Notes: generated from the sequence alone by a model not told the origin. 64,000 nucleotides of DNA from Achromobacter sp. Bel (GCF_012928505.1 NZ_JABBJN010000025.1:29240-93239); one strand, 5' to 3'; positions 53,408-62,352 are shown, counted from the first letter of the stretch. A program made the numbers and translations.

Positions 53408-54016
53408 ATGAAGACGATCGACTATTACTTCTGGATGAATTCCGACTGGGCCTACCTGGGCGCCGACCGGCTTGAAGCGCTGGCGGCCCGGCAGCAGGCG
53501 GCGATCCGGTACTTGCCGGTGGACCTGCCCGATGTCTATTCGCGCACCGGCGGCGTGTTGCTCGGGCAACGCTCGCCCGAGCGCCAGGCGTACCGCGTGG
53601 CGGAGCTGGCGCGCTGGTGCCGCAAGCTGGGTATTCACGTGAACCCGCAACCGGCGCACATGTGCCCCGATGCGGGGCTGGCCTCGCGCATTGTCATCGC
53701 GGCGGACCGTGCCGGCACGCCGGTGCTGGCGCTGTACAAGGCGATCCTGAAAGCGGAGTGGGTGGACGATCAGGACATCTCCGATCCCGCCGTCTTGCGC
53801 GACGTCCTGGAGCGGCTGGGCCTGCCGGTGGACAGCCTGCTGGCGGCGGCGGAGGACGCCGGCGTCGACGCCGCGTATCGGCGCAACACGGACGATGCGG
53901 TCAAGGCCGGCGTCTTCGGGTCGCCGTCCTATGTGTACCGGGGCGAGGTGTTCTGGGGCCAGGACCGGCTGGAGATGCTGGAGGAGGCTATCGCGGCATC
54001 CCCGGTGGAGGCTTAG
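53408..54016 (+). CDS. DsbA-fold isomerase (2-hydroxychromene-2-carboxylate isomerase / GST kappa type)
   Basis: 202 residues. The N-terminal DYYFWMNSDWAYLGADRLEALAAR with a Ser where DsbA has its Cys motif, and the C-terminal GVFGSPSYVYRGEVFWGQDRLEML, identify the HCCA isomerase/GST-kappa family. Members isomerise hydroxychromene carboxylates in naphthalene routes or act as glutathione-dependent isomerases. It starts eight bases after the transporter stop, so it belongs to the aldolase operon. Confidence 0.87.
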   Translation: MKTIDYYFWMNSDWAYLGADRLEALAARQQAAIRYLPVDLPDVYSRTGGVLLGQRSPERQAYRVAELARWCRKLGIHVNPQPAHMCPDAGLASRIVIAADRAGTPVLALYKAILKAEWVDDQDISDPAVLRDVLERLGLPVDSLLAAAEDAGVDAAYRRNTDDAVKAGVFGSPSYVYRGEVFWGQDRLEMLEEAIAASPVEA

Positions 54017-54088
54017 CGGCCTGTCGCGGGTGACGGCCGGCAGGCGGCGGGCGCGGGGCGCTGCCCGTACCGCCGCCAGGCAGGCAGG

Positions 54089-55855
54089 TCAAGGCGCAGG
54101 CCTCTGCCCCTCGGCGCCTTGCGGGTTGAGGGCCAGGAAGCCGGTGGCGCGGACGATGTCCACGTCGTTGCGGCGGTCTTCATCCATGTAGGGCACCTGC
54201 TTGCGGAAATCGCGCCACAGCGCGGCGGTCCCGGCGCCCAGTTCAAGGCCGGGCCGTTGCGCGCGCCGCAGGTCCACGGCCTGCGCGGCATGCATCAGTT
54301 CCACGGCCAGCAGCATCGTCAGCCGGTCGACCTGGGCGGCAACGCGGCGGCCGGTGGCGGGCGCGTTGGTGCCCACATCTTCGATGTTGCCGGCCTGCGC
54401 CTGCACGTCGGTCACGATGGGCGACGACAACGTCCGCACATCGGTCGCCAGCGACGATACCGTTTTCTGGATCGGGCCATAGCCGATCGCGCCGTTGCCG
54501 GGGCTGAGGAAGCGGGGCAGCGCGGTGAATGCCGTATCGGTCAGCCGCAGCGTGCGTTGCGCCGACAACTGCGCCGTTTGGGACAAGGCGACACCCAGGC
54601 TTTGCAGCGGTAGCACCCAAGCGCTGGGATCGAATCCGGCGGAGGGCAGGACGGCGCCTCGCACCGGCCCGTCCGTGACGTAGTACTGGGCCTCGTAGGC
54701 CTGGGCGTCGGCCGCAGGCTGCGCATCCAGTGCCACGGTGGGGTTGTCGTCGGAACTGTTGATCTGGAGCTGGAGCTGGCGCCTCAGCAGCCCCAGCATG
54801 TCGCGCGCCGCGCCGTGAGCCTGGCTGACGGTGCGAAAGCTCAAGGGGTCCTGCAGCGCGCGTTTGGGGGAGGGTTGCCACAGGCTGCTACCGCGAAGCA
54901 TGACCAGCATGTGCGCCGCAGTGTGGCGCTGCCCGTCGTACGGCCGTTGCGCCTGGGTCGCTGCCAGCAAGGGCGCCAGATTCCCGTCCAGGCCTTCAAG
55001 CGACAAGGCGGCCACCGCGTCGGCCTGGTCCAGCAGGCGCGCCGCGTCCAGCGCCGCCAGCGAGGCGACGGCGGCGCCGTAGGCGTTTGAGCTGACGATG
55101 GCCAAGGCGTCCTTGCCGAACGGGCGCACGGGTTTCAAGCCGGCCCGTTCCAGCGCCTCCGCGGAAGGCATGCGGCGGCCGCCGTAATAGGATTCTCCTT
55201 CACCCATCATCGCCAGGCCGATCTGCGCCAGGATAGTGATGTCGGCTTGCCCGACCGAACCTTCGCCGAGCATCACGGGCGTAATGCCGCGGTTCAGGAA
55301 TGCGGCGTACTGGCGCAGCACTTCCACCTGCAAACCGGACCCGCCGTACAGCGCTGAATTCAGCCGGATCAGCATGGCCGCCCGGGTCACGTCCTGCGGG
55401 GTTTCGGCGCCATAGGCGGCGCTATGCGAACGCAGCAGGTTCCGGTTGAACTGTTCCGACACCTTGCGCACCTCGGGCGAGATGTCGCCGCCTTTGAAGA
55501 GCGTCTGGTCCTTGTTCAGGCCGACGCCGCGGTTCAGGCCGTACACGGGGCGGTCCAGCCTGGCGTAGGCAAGCAGCAGCTCGAAGGAGCGCTGGGCGCG
55601 TGCGGCAGCGTCATCGGCCAGCACCACCTGGCAGCCTTGCCGGGCGACCGTGCCGACCTGTTCCAGGGTTAACGAGCGGCCGTCCAGGGTGACCGGGGTG
55701 CAGGCGGCGGATGCGCCGGCCGGATACCCTAGCGCCAGCAGCAGGGGCGCCATGATGCCGGTCCGCCGCAGGGCGGGGAGGTGTCCGCGCAGGCGCGCGA
55801 GAAGAGGTTTGCGATGCGGACGGGCAAGCGCGTGCGGCGCAGGATGCATGGGCAT
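54089..55855 (-). CDS. Exported ammonia-lyase homologue lacking the MIO-forming Ala-Ser-Gly
   Basis: 588 residues of the histidine/phenylalanine ammonia-lyase fold. The conserved Tyr loop is VYGLNRGVGLNKDQ (Y105). The block that normally reads GSVGASGDLAP is here GEGSVGQADITILAQ (residues 197-211), so Gln-Ala-Asp (203-205) replaces the tripeptide that cyclises to the MIO cofactor. A long N-terminus has a twin Arg (R30-R31), a hydrophobic stretch and a cleavage-like GASA-AC, implying export. AGGAG precedes the ATG. It is the last gene of a five-gene operon with urocanase-like and thiohydantoin-desulfurase-like genes. A trimethylamine-eliminating (ergothionase-like) lyase would not need MIO, so this is my leading hypothesis. 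Confidence 0.8.
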   Translation of the reverse strand: MPMHPAPHALARPHRKPLLARLRGHLPALRRTGIMAPLLLALGYPAGASAACTPVTLDGRSLTLEQVGTVARQGCQVVLADDAAARAQRSFELLLAYARLDRPVYGLNRGVGLNKDQTLFKGGDISPEVRKVSEQFNRNLLRSHSAAYGAETPQDVTRAAMLIRLNSALYGGSGLQVEVLRQYAAFLNRGITPVMLGEGSVGQADITILAQIGLAMMGEGESYYGGRRMPSAEALERAGLKPVRPFGKDALAIVSSNAYGAAVASLAALDAARLLDQADAVAALSLEGLDGNLAPLLAATQAQRPYDGQRHTAAHMLVMLRGSSLWQPSPKRALQDPLSFRTVSQAHGAARDMLGLLRRQLQLQINSSDDNPTVALDAQPAADAQAYEAQYYVTDGPVRGAVLPSAGFDPSAWVLPLQSLGVALSQTAQLSAQRTLRLTDTAFTALPRFLSPGNGAIGYGPIQKTVSSLATDVRTLSSPIVTDVQAQAGNIEDVGTNAPATGRRVAAQVDRLTMLLAVELMHAAQAVDLRRAQRPGLELGAGTAALWRDFRKQVPYMDEDRRNDVDIVRATGFLALNPQGAEGQRPAP

Positions 55856-55902
55856 TGCGGCTCCTGAAGGGGCGAGGGCGGGAAAGGGGAAAGCGGGCTG
55901 GC

Positions 55903-57048
55903 CTAGCGCGGCACGGGCAAGCCCAGCGGCAGGCGCATCAGGTCCTGGCCCAGCACGACCGGCCCGTTGAACGTCTGGCGCGCCTTGAGCCAGTGTTCGG
56001 CCGGCGCGTCACCGGGCACCAGGTGCGACAGCACCAGGGTCTTCACGCCCGCGCGGGTGGCCACGTCGCCGACTTCGCGCGGCGTGGTGTGTGCCTCCAG
56101 CAATTGCCTGGCCAGCGCTTGCTGCCGGGCGTCCCAGGGCTTGGCGCCGACGATGTGATCGACCCAGTCAGGGTCGATCGCTTCGTGCACCAGGATGTCG
56201 GCGCCGCGCGCCAGCTTGACCAGGTTGTCGCTGGCCGCCGTGTCGCCCGAAAATACGACCGAACCGGCCGCCGTGTCGAAGCGATAGGCGAAGTTGGGAT
56301 ACACCAGCCCGTGCGGCACGAGGATGGCACTGACCTTCACGCGCGCGTCCTGCCATACCGTGAACGGCTCCATGGGCGGCGCGGGATCGGTGTTCGGATC
56401 CTTGACGACGCCGGCCGGCACGATGATGTCGTGCGCCTGGAAGAACTGCCGGATGTCCGGAACGCCTTCGCTGCGCACGCGGATATTCAGGTCCGCCGCC
56501 ATGCCCGCGACGATCGACGCCACCAGGTCTTGCGTGCCGGGCGACGGGTTCTCGGCGTGGATGACGACATCGTCCTTCATGCCCGGCGCCAGCGGGGGCA
56601 GGGCGCCGCGAGGGCCTGGCCCGAAGACTTGCAGGGAGGCCTTGGCACGGCGCCGGGCGCTGGGGTCGTAGGCCAGCAGGTTGGCCAGGTCGATGATGTG
56701 ATCGGTATGCAGGTGCGTGAGAAACACCGCTTGCTCCGCGCCGGGCTTGATGCCTGCGCGGCGCAGCTGGCGGTAGGCGCCGGACCCCACGTCGACGATA
56801 TACGCCCGCCCGTCGACCACCAGCGCCGACGAAATCCCGTGCGGGGAATTCTCACCGTACCAGGTGGGGCCGCCCGCCACGCCCAGCAGCACCAGTTCGG
56901 CGGCGGGCGGCGGTTCGGCGGCGGCCGTCGCCCGGGGCGCCACCGGCCCAAAGCCCGCTACCGCCAGCGCGACCGCAGCCGCGCCCAGCCGGCCCCGATG
57001 CGGCCAAAGGCTCCAGCGGCCGTCCTGTGCCTTGCGCGGCTTATCCAT
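55903..57048 (-). CDS. Exported metallo-beta-lactamase-fold hydrolase
   Basis: 381 residues with an N-terminal signal (hydrophobic stretch about residues 20-45, Ala-rich). The metal site motif is FLTHLHTDHIID, with further ligands in FSGDTAASD and VLSHLVPGD. The pattern is like RNase Z/arylsulfatase-type members that hydrolyse esters, sulfates or phosphodiesters. It overlaps the MFS stop by eight bases and precedes the lyase homologue by 47 bases, so both exported proteins are probably made together. The substrate is unknown. Confidence 0.86.
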   Translation of the reverse strand: MDKPRKAQDGRWSLWPHRGRLGAAAVALAVAGFGPVAPRATAAAEPPPAAELVLLGVAGGPTWYGENSPHGISSALVVDGRAYIVDVGSGAYRQLRRAGIKPGAEQAVFLTHLHTDHIIDLANLLAYDPSARRRAKASLQVFGPGPRGALPPLAPGMKDDVVIHAENPSPGTQDLVASIVAGMAADLNIRVRSEGVPDIRQFFQAHDIIVPAGVVKDPNTDPAPPMEPFTVWQDARVKVSAILVPHGLVYPNFAYRFDTAAGSVVFSGDTAASDNLVKLARGADILVHEAIDPDWVDHIVGAKPWDARQQALARQLLEAHTTPREVGDVATRAGVKTLVLSHLVPGDAPAEHWLKARQTFNGPVVLGQDLMRLPLGLPVPR

Positions 57049-58381
57049 GACGACCCTGCGGCAAGACGGTCAAGGCCACCAGCGCGACCACGCAAGCGCC
57101 CATCACGTACAGCGCGGGGGCGAAGGCCACGCCGGTGGTGTAGGTGATCCAGGTAAGGATAGCGGGCGCGAATCCGCCCAGTATCGTCACTGCTGTGTTG
57201 TACGACAGGGACATGCCCGAGGACCGCACCGCCGTGGGGAAGACCTCGGACAGCGCCGCCGGCGCCACGCCCACATACATGGCCACCATCAGGCAGAACA
57301 GCGACTGCACCACGATCAGCGTGGTCTGCGTGTGTGACACCTTCAGCCACATCATCAGCGGGTACACGGCGATCAGCAGCAGCAGCGCGGCGGCGCGCAG
57401 CATGGTGCGGCGGCCGTAGCGGTCGGACAGCGTGCCCGAGAACACGCAGCCGCCGATCAGGAACAGGTTGCCCACCAAGGCCGCCACGAAGGCCTGCGAG
57501 CTGGAAAAACCCAGGGATTTCTGCACGTAGATCGGCATGAAGATGATCAGCGCGTACGGGCCCACCGCCCACAGCACCGACATGCACAAGCCGGTCAGCA
57601 GTTCCTTCGGGTAGTCACGCACCACGGCAAGCAGCGGCGTCTTCACGCGGTCGTTCTGGCGTGCCTGGCGCGCCTGCTCTTCGCGGAAGTGCGGCGTTTC
57701 GTCCAGCGCGCGGCGCATCCACAGGCCGACCGGGGCGATCGCCAGGCCGATGATGAACGGAATGCGCCAGCCCCATTCGCCGACTTGCTGCTCGGTCAGG
57801 AAGGTGGTGACCAGCGTGGCCACCAGCGCGCCCAGCAGATTGGATATGCCCATGCTGGCCTGCAGCCACGACGCGTACTGGCCGCGCTTGCCCTCGGGGG
57901 CGTGCTCGACCAGGAAGGCGGTGGCGCCGCCGACTTCGCCGCCGGCCGAGAAGCCTTGCAGCACGCGGCCGCAGACGATCAAGAGCGGGGCGCCCACGCC
58001 GATGGCGGCGTAGGGCGGGGCGGCGGCGATCAGCAGCGTGCCCACGGCCATCAACATGATGGTCAGCGTCAATGCGGCCTTGCGGCCCGCGCGGTCGCCA
58101 TAGGAGCCCAGCACCAGCGCGCCCAGCGGTCGCACCACGAAGCCCAGCCCGAAGGCCAGGAACGACGCCATCAACTGCACCGTCGGGTCTTCGTTGTGGA
58201 AGAAGTTCTGCCCGATGTACACGGCAAAGAGCGCATAGACCGTGAAGTCGTACCACTCCAGCGCATTGCCTGCCGATGCCGCGATGACGGCTTTGCGGCC
58301 GCTGCGCTCTTGCGCGCGGGCCTGGGAAGCGGGGTGGCCCGGCAAGGCCCCCATTCCCGGATTGATGATGACGTCTTTCAT
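57041..58381 (-). CDS. MFS transporter, metabolite:H+ symporter (MHS) family
   Basis: 446 residues from the ATG at 58381 (MKDVIINPGMG), chosen for the GGGGA six bases upstream. The MHS start pattern is SAGNALEWYDFTVYALFAVY, and loop motifs LGSYGDRAGRKAAL and FSGTLSDRYGRRTM follow. About 12 hydrophobic segments are present. It lies 91 bases after the urocanase-like gene and probably imports the pathway substrate or the product of the exported lyase homologue. Confidence 0.9.
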   Translation of the reverse strand: MKDVIINPGMGALPGHPASQARAQERSGRKAVIAASAGNALEWYDFTVYALFAVYIGQNFFHNEDPTVQLMASFLAFGLGFVVRPLGALVLGSYGDRAGRKAALTLTIMLMAVGTLLIAAAPPYAAIGVGAPLLIVCGRVLQGFSAGGEVGGATAFLVEHAPEGKRGQYASWLQASMGISNLLGALVATLVTTFLTEQQVGEWGWRIPFIIGLAIAPVGLWMRRALDETPHFREEQARQARQNDRVKTPLLAVVRDYPKELLTGLCMSVLWAVGPYALIIFMPIYVQKSLGFSSSQAFVAALVGNLFLIGGCVFSGTLSDRYGRRTMLRAAALLLLIAVYPLMMWLKVSHTQTTLIVVQSLFCLMVAMYVGVAPAALSEVFPTAVRSSGMSLSYNTAVTILGGFAPAILTWITYTTGVAFAPALYVMGACVVALVALTVLPQGRHG

Positions 58382-58472
58382 TGCATTCCCCATTGAGATC
58401 GTTTGCGCTTGGTCTGCGCTATCTATTACCGCTGTCCGACTTTCCATTGGCTGAACCGCTTCGCCCGCGGCG

Positions 58473-60143
58473 TCATCGGCCGTCGGCGCGGCCGGCGGCG
58501 GTGTCGATGCGGGCGATGCCTTTTTCCCGCACCTCGTCCAGCGCTTCCTCGTAGCCGGCGTCCGCATAGCGCAGCACGCCGCTGGCGGTGTCGTTGGTCA
58601 TGGACAGGCGCAGGCGCTGCTCGGCCGCATCGGTGCCGTCCGCCACCACGGTCACGCCCGCGCTCGTCATGTAGCCGCTGTACCCGCCGCCGCCCGAGTG
58701 GATCGCGACCAGGTCCGCGCTGGACGAGCAATTGATCATCGCGTTCAGCAGCGGCCAGTCGGCGATGGCGTCCGAACCGTCGCGCATGTTCTCGGTCATG
58801 ATGTTTGGATGCGCCATCGCGCCGGCGTCCAGGTGGTCGCGCGTGAAGGCGACCGGCGCGCTGAGGACGCCCGCGCGCACCATGCGGTTGACCTCAAGCG
58901 CCAATTCGGTGCGTTCGCCGTGGCCCAGCCAGGCGATGCGCGCGGGCAGCCCTTCGAACGGCACTTCCTTGCGCGCCAGCCGGATCCAGTTGGACACGAT
59001 GGCGTTATCGGCAAAGCGCGTCAGCAGGAAGTCGTCGATCTTGCGGATGTCGTCGGGGTCGTTGGACAGCGCGATCCAGCGAAACGGCCCGATGGCGCGC
59101 GCGAACAAGGGCCGCAGGAACGCTTCGGTAAAGACCGGGATCTCGAACGCGCGTTTCACGCCGCCCTGCTTCGCGTGGGTGCGGATCAGGTTGCCGTTGT
59201 CGAAAACCACGGCCCCCTGGTCCTTGAAACCCAGCATGGCGGTGACGTGGCGCACGATCGACGCGCGGCTGGCGTCCATCAGGCCGGGGATGTCGGTGCG
59301 GCGCATTTCCGCCACCTGTTCAAGCGTATGGCCGGCGGGAATATAGCCGTAGACCAGGTCGTGCGCCGACGTCTGGTCGGTGACGATGTCGGGCACGATG
59401 CCGCGCGCCAGGATTTCCGGATAGAGATCGGCGGCATTGCCCAGCAGGCCCACCGACAGGGGTTCCCGGCGGTCCTGGGCTTGCCGGATCAGGGCCAGGG
59501 CTTCGTCCAGCGACTCGGCGCGGCGTTCCAGGTAGCCGGCCTTGATCCGCTTGTCGATGCGTTCGGGGTTGATTTCAACCGTCAGGATGGCCGCGCCCGC
59601 CATGCGGCCGGCCAGTGGCTGCGCGCCGCCCATGCCGCCCATGCCCGCCGTCAGGATGAACCGGCCGCGCAGATCGCGGTCGAAGTGGCGTTCGGCAATG
59701 CGCGAGAAGATTTCGTAGGTGCCCTGGATCACGCCCTGCGAGCCGATGTACTGCCAGTCGCCCGCCGTCAGTCCGCCCCAGCAGATCAGGTTGTCGCGTT
59801 CCAGCTGGTAGAAATTCTCGGCGCGGGCCCACTGGCCGACCATGTTGCAGTTGGCCATGATGACGATGGGCGCCATCGGATGCGTGCGCAGCACGCCGAT
59901 CGGCTTGCCGGACTGCACGATCAGCGTCTGATCCTCTTCCAGTTCCATCAGCGCGCGGACGATCGCGTCGTGCGACGGCCAATCGCGCGCGGCGCGGCCC
60001 AGCGCCGCGTAGACCACCAGGTTGTCGGGGTCTTCGCCCACGGCCAGCACGTTTTCCAGCAAGCGCAGCAGCGCTTCCTGGCGCCAGCCTTTGCAGCGCA
60101 GCATCTTGCCGCCAGGGAGGTTGAATTCTCGTTTCACGCCCAT
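58473..60143 (-). CDS. Urocanase-family hydratase, likely (S-methyl)thiourocanate hydratase
   Basis: 556 residues, the length of urocanate hydratase (HutU). The NAD-binding FILTAGMGGMGGAQPLAGR (about 162-180) is intact. However, the Cys of the usual RICWLGYG motif is Ala (LPARIAWLGHGER, A404), the Cys of HLDCGS is Ala (RDHLDAGAM, A440), and the usual HHGGGVGMG is HSGGGGYSG. So it is a paralogue, not HutU. No hutH, hutI or hutG is present, and it lies four bases after a DUF917 gene, a family now named after S-methyl thiohydantoin desulfurase. I infer hydration of a sulfur-bearing urocanate. Confidence 0.82.
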   Translation of the reverse strand: MGVKREFNLPGGKMLRCKGWRQEALLRLLENVLAVGEDPDNLVVYAALGRAARDWPSHDAIVRALMELEEDQTLIVQSGKPIGVLRTHPMAPIVIMANCNMVGQWARAENFYQLERDNLICWGGLTAGDWQYIGSQGVIQGTYEIFSRIAERHFDRDLRGRFILTAGMGGMGGAQPLAGRMAGAAILTVEINPERIDKRIKAGYLERRAESLDEALALIRQAQDRREPLSVGLLGNAADLYPEILARGIVPDIVTDQTSAHDLVYGYIPAGHTLEQVAEMRRTDIPGLMDASRASIVRHVTAMLGFKDQGAVVFDNGNLIRTHAKQGGVKRAFEIPVFTEAFLRPLFARAIGPFRWIALSNDPDDIRKIDDFLLTRFADNAIVSNWIRLARKEVPFEGLPARIAWLGHGERTELALEVNRMVRAGVLSAPVAFTRDHLDAGAMAHPNIMTENMRDGSDAIADWPLLNAMINCSSSADLVAIHSGGGGYSGYMTSAGVTVVADGTDAAEQRLRLSMTNDTASGVLRYADAGYEEALDEVREKGIARIDTAAGRADGR

Positions 60144-60147
60144 GTCC

Positions 60148-61239
60148 TCAGGAAGCCAACGCGTAGTCGGTGAAGGTCATGCCCAGCGCCTTCTCCACGA
60201 TCGGGTAGACGGACGGGTCCGTCACGCTGGAAGACAGCGGGATGTGCTGCTTGCGGACATGCAGGATGCTGACTTGCAGGCCGTCTCGTAGCGCGCCGGC
60301 GCTGACGGGGTTGCCGTCGGCGTCCAGCGTGGTGATCACGTCGGGATAGCAGGCGATGCGTTCGCCGTGCGCATCGGTTACCGCCATGTGTTCGTTCATG
60401 ACGTGGATCACGCGCTTGCCCGCGCCGTCGCCGATTTCGACCGTACCGATATCGAAGGCTTCTTCCGTGTATTTGAGCGTGTTGCGCACGACCTTGCCGG
60501 CGCCGATGATCTCGCCTTGGGTGGCCTTGCAGATCGCGTCGATCACCGCGCTGCCGCCGCGCGGTTGCGCGGCCAGGATGGCCTCGCCCAGCGCCAGCGC
60601 GCGGCTGATGCCGCCCAGCGCCGCGTGGCGGCGCACATACGAGGCGCGTATCGGGTTGCGGCAGCTGGCGATGAAACCGCCTGCCATGTCGGCCGCCTTG
60701 CGCAGCACGGGCGATACCCGGCCGGTGGCGCCGTGGATGGTCAGTTCCATATAGGCGTTGTTGGCGCGGTTGCCGCCGACGGCGCACTGGATCATCGGTT
60801 CGGGGCTGCCGGCCAGGCCCAGCGACCCCATGTCGCCGGTGGGATGGGCGCGGATATCGCCCACGGCGTCCACGACCTTGGTGCCCAGCACCGCGGAGGG
60901 CAGCCAGCCGTTCAGCGTGCTGGACATACCGTTCTGGCCGATGATCAGGCCATAGACCCGTTCGCCCAGGGCCTCCTGCAGGCGCTCCGCCGCGCGGACG
61001 TAGTCGATGCCGAGCATCTGCCAGTCGGTCAGCCCGCCCGGCGCGCCGATGGCGGCCGCGGTGGCGATCCAGGCGTCGTCGGGCACTTCGTCCATCGACA
61101 CCAGTTCGGGCCGGCCGATAGTGACCGCCAGCGACCCCAGTTCGCGCCCGTGTTCGGCCCAGCCGCCGCCGCCACAGGCGAACACCGAACCGCCCCGCAC
61201 GGCTGCTTCGACATCGCGCATTGTCAAGATCCTACCCAT
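60148..61239 (-). CDS. DUF917 family protein, S-methyl thiohydantoin desulfurase type
   Basis: 363 residues from the ATG at 61239 (MGRILTMRD), with AAGG upstream. The N-terminus VRGGSVFACGGGG and the middle GLIIGQNGMSSTLNG and DAVGDIRAHPTGDMGSLGLAG fit DUF917. The C-terminal domain (about 270-363) is a smaller beta-rich module with VIHVMNEHMAV. Family members are related to hydantoinases/ROK-like hydantoin enzymes, and the Pfam family carries the desulfurase name. In this operon it would remove sulfur or methanethiol from a thiohydantoin propionate, giving hydantoin-5-propionate. Confidence 0.8.
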   Translation of the reverse strand: MGRILTMRDVEAAVRGGSVFACGGGGWAEHGRELGSLAVTIGRPELVSMDEVPDDAWIATAAAIGAPGGLTDWQMLGIDYVRAAERLQEALGERVYGLIIGQNGMSSTLNGWLPSAVLGTKVVDAVGDIRAHPTGDMGSLGLAGSPEPMIQCAVGGNRANNAYMELTIHGATGRVSPVLRKAADMAGGFIASCRNPIRASYVRRHAALGGISRALALGEAILAAQPRGGSAVIDAICKATQGEIIGAGKVVRNTLKYTEEAFDIGTVEIGDGAGKRVIHVMNEHMAVTDAHGERIACYPDVITTLDADGNPVSAGALRDGLQVSILHVRKQHIPLSSSVTDPSVYPIVEKALGMTFTDYALAS

Positions 61240-61341
61240 GATGGCCTTCTCCCCGATTGCCGTTTCAATAGCTCCCCGCAAGCTTTTGCGGGACAGACGG
61301 GGGCATCATAGGAATCAATTTTGATAATGTCGTATTACCTT

Positions 61342-61370
61342 TTATGCCTGCTGCATAACATCGTGTTAAT
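61342..61370. promoter_or_regulatory. LysR-type operator before the desulfurase operon
   Basis: Two overlapping palindromes lie about 105-130 bases upstream of the DUF917 start: TTATGC-N5-GCATAA (61342-61358) and TAAC-N5-GTTA (61356-61368, a T-N11-A site). The second recurs at 62354-62366 in front of the LysR and hydantoinase genes. The spacer 61240-61457 contains no gene. Next to the LysR stop it has a weak inverted repeat (61413-61437) without a T-run. Confidence 0.55.
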
Positions 61371-61457
61371 GATTGCCGGTGGCTCATAGGGCAACGCGCG
61401 GGCATGGAATGGCGCCCTTAGGGATATCCCCAGGGCGTTGCCGCGACCGCAAGCGCC

Positions 61458-62348
61458 TCAGACGCGCTGGTCCATCACGTGGAGCACGTCGATGAACGCC
61501 TGCGCCAGCCGCGACAGCGGCTGAAGCTGAAGGTGGAACACATTGACGGGCGCGTTGACGGTCCCGACGATGGGCACGGTGACCACGTCCGACCAGATCG
61601 GCCCGGCCACGGTGATCTCGTCCACCAGCGCCACGCCGGCGCCTGCCTGCACCAGCGCACACGCCACATGGGCCTGCTGCACTTCAATGCGCGGTTCAGG
61701 CTGCGCGTCGCTGCCGCCGAACAGCTTATTGATCAGCATGCCGAACGGGATGTCGGCGCTGTAGCCGATCAACGGTTCATCCGCCAGGTCCTTCACCGTC
61801 ACCTGCTTGCGTCCCGCCAGCGGGTGGCCTTTGGGCAGCACCGCCACGATGCTGTTTTCATAGAGGGGCTGCCAGGCCAGGCTGGGATGGTCCACCGGCA
61901 TGTACGCCACGCCCAGCTCCACCTGCTGCGTCAACAGCGATTGCAGCATCACCGACGGGATCAGCGTCTGCAGCACGATGCGCACTTCAGGGAACTGCCG
62001 GCGGAACTGCGCGATGGCGCGGGGCAAGAGGGATTGGCCCAGGCTGGGGCTGCATGACAGGCGCAACTGGCCTTCGCGGTTTTCGGCCAGGTTGTCCGCC
62101 ACCTCGTTGACGCGCTGTACGTTCTGGTACAGCGCCGTCACCTCGACGAACAGGCGGCGGGCTTCCGGGGTGGGGTACAGCCGGCCCTTGATGCGCTGGA
62201 ACAGCATCAGCCCCAGGCGCTGTTCGGTATAGGCAATCAGCCGGCTGACCGCGGGTTGGGAGACGAACAGCAGCTTGGACGCGCCGCTGATGGAACCGCT
62301 GAGCATGATGGCCCGGAAGACCTCGATCTGCCGCAGATTGAGTTTCAT
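61458..62348 (-). CDS. LysR-family regulator of the sulfur-imidazole catabolic locus
   Basis: 296 residues. The helix-turn-helix reads SISGASKLLFVSQPAVSRLIAYTEQRLG (about residues 18-45), followed by a full effector domain. It lies between the minus-strand operon and the divergent hydantoinase pair, and a matching palindrome is found upstream of both arms and of its own gene. It is therefore the likely regulator of the whole locus, with a pathway intermediate as effector. Confidence 0.9.
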   Translation of the reverse strand: MKLNLRQIEVFRAIMLSGSISGASKLLFVSQPAVSRLIAYTEQRLGLMLFQRIKGRLYPTPEARRLFVEVTALYQNVQRVNEVADNLAENREGQLRLSCSPSLGQSLLPRAIAQFRRQFPEVRIVLQTLIPSVMLQSLLTQQVELGVAYMPVDHPSLAWQPLYENSIVAVLPKGHPLAGRKQVTVKDLADEPLIGYSADIPFGMLINKLFGGSDAQPEPRIEVQQAHVACALVQAGAGVALVDEITVAGPIWSDVVTVPIVGTVNAPVNVFHLQLQPLSRLAQAFIDVLHVMDQRV

Positions 62349-62352
62349 ATGC

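Noticed and set aside
54089..55855. Calling this gene histidine or phenylalanine ammonia-lyase
   Set aside because: The Ala-Ser-Gly needed for the MIO cofactor is absent and the protein has an export signal.
58473..60143. Calling this gene hutU in an ordinary histidine pathway
   Set aside because: Two conserved active-site cysteines and the HHGGGVGMG motif are altered, and hutH, hutI and hutG are missing nearby.
61413..61437. Terminator after the LysR gene
   Set aside because: The inverted repeat around GGGATATCCC is clear but short-armed and lacks a T-run in either direction, so it is only mentioned in the neighbouring entry.
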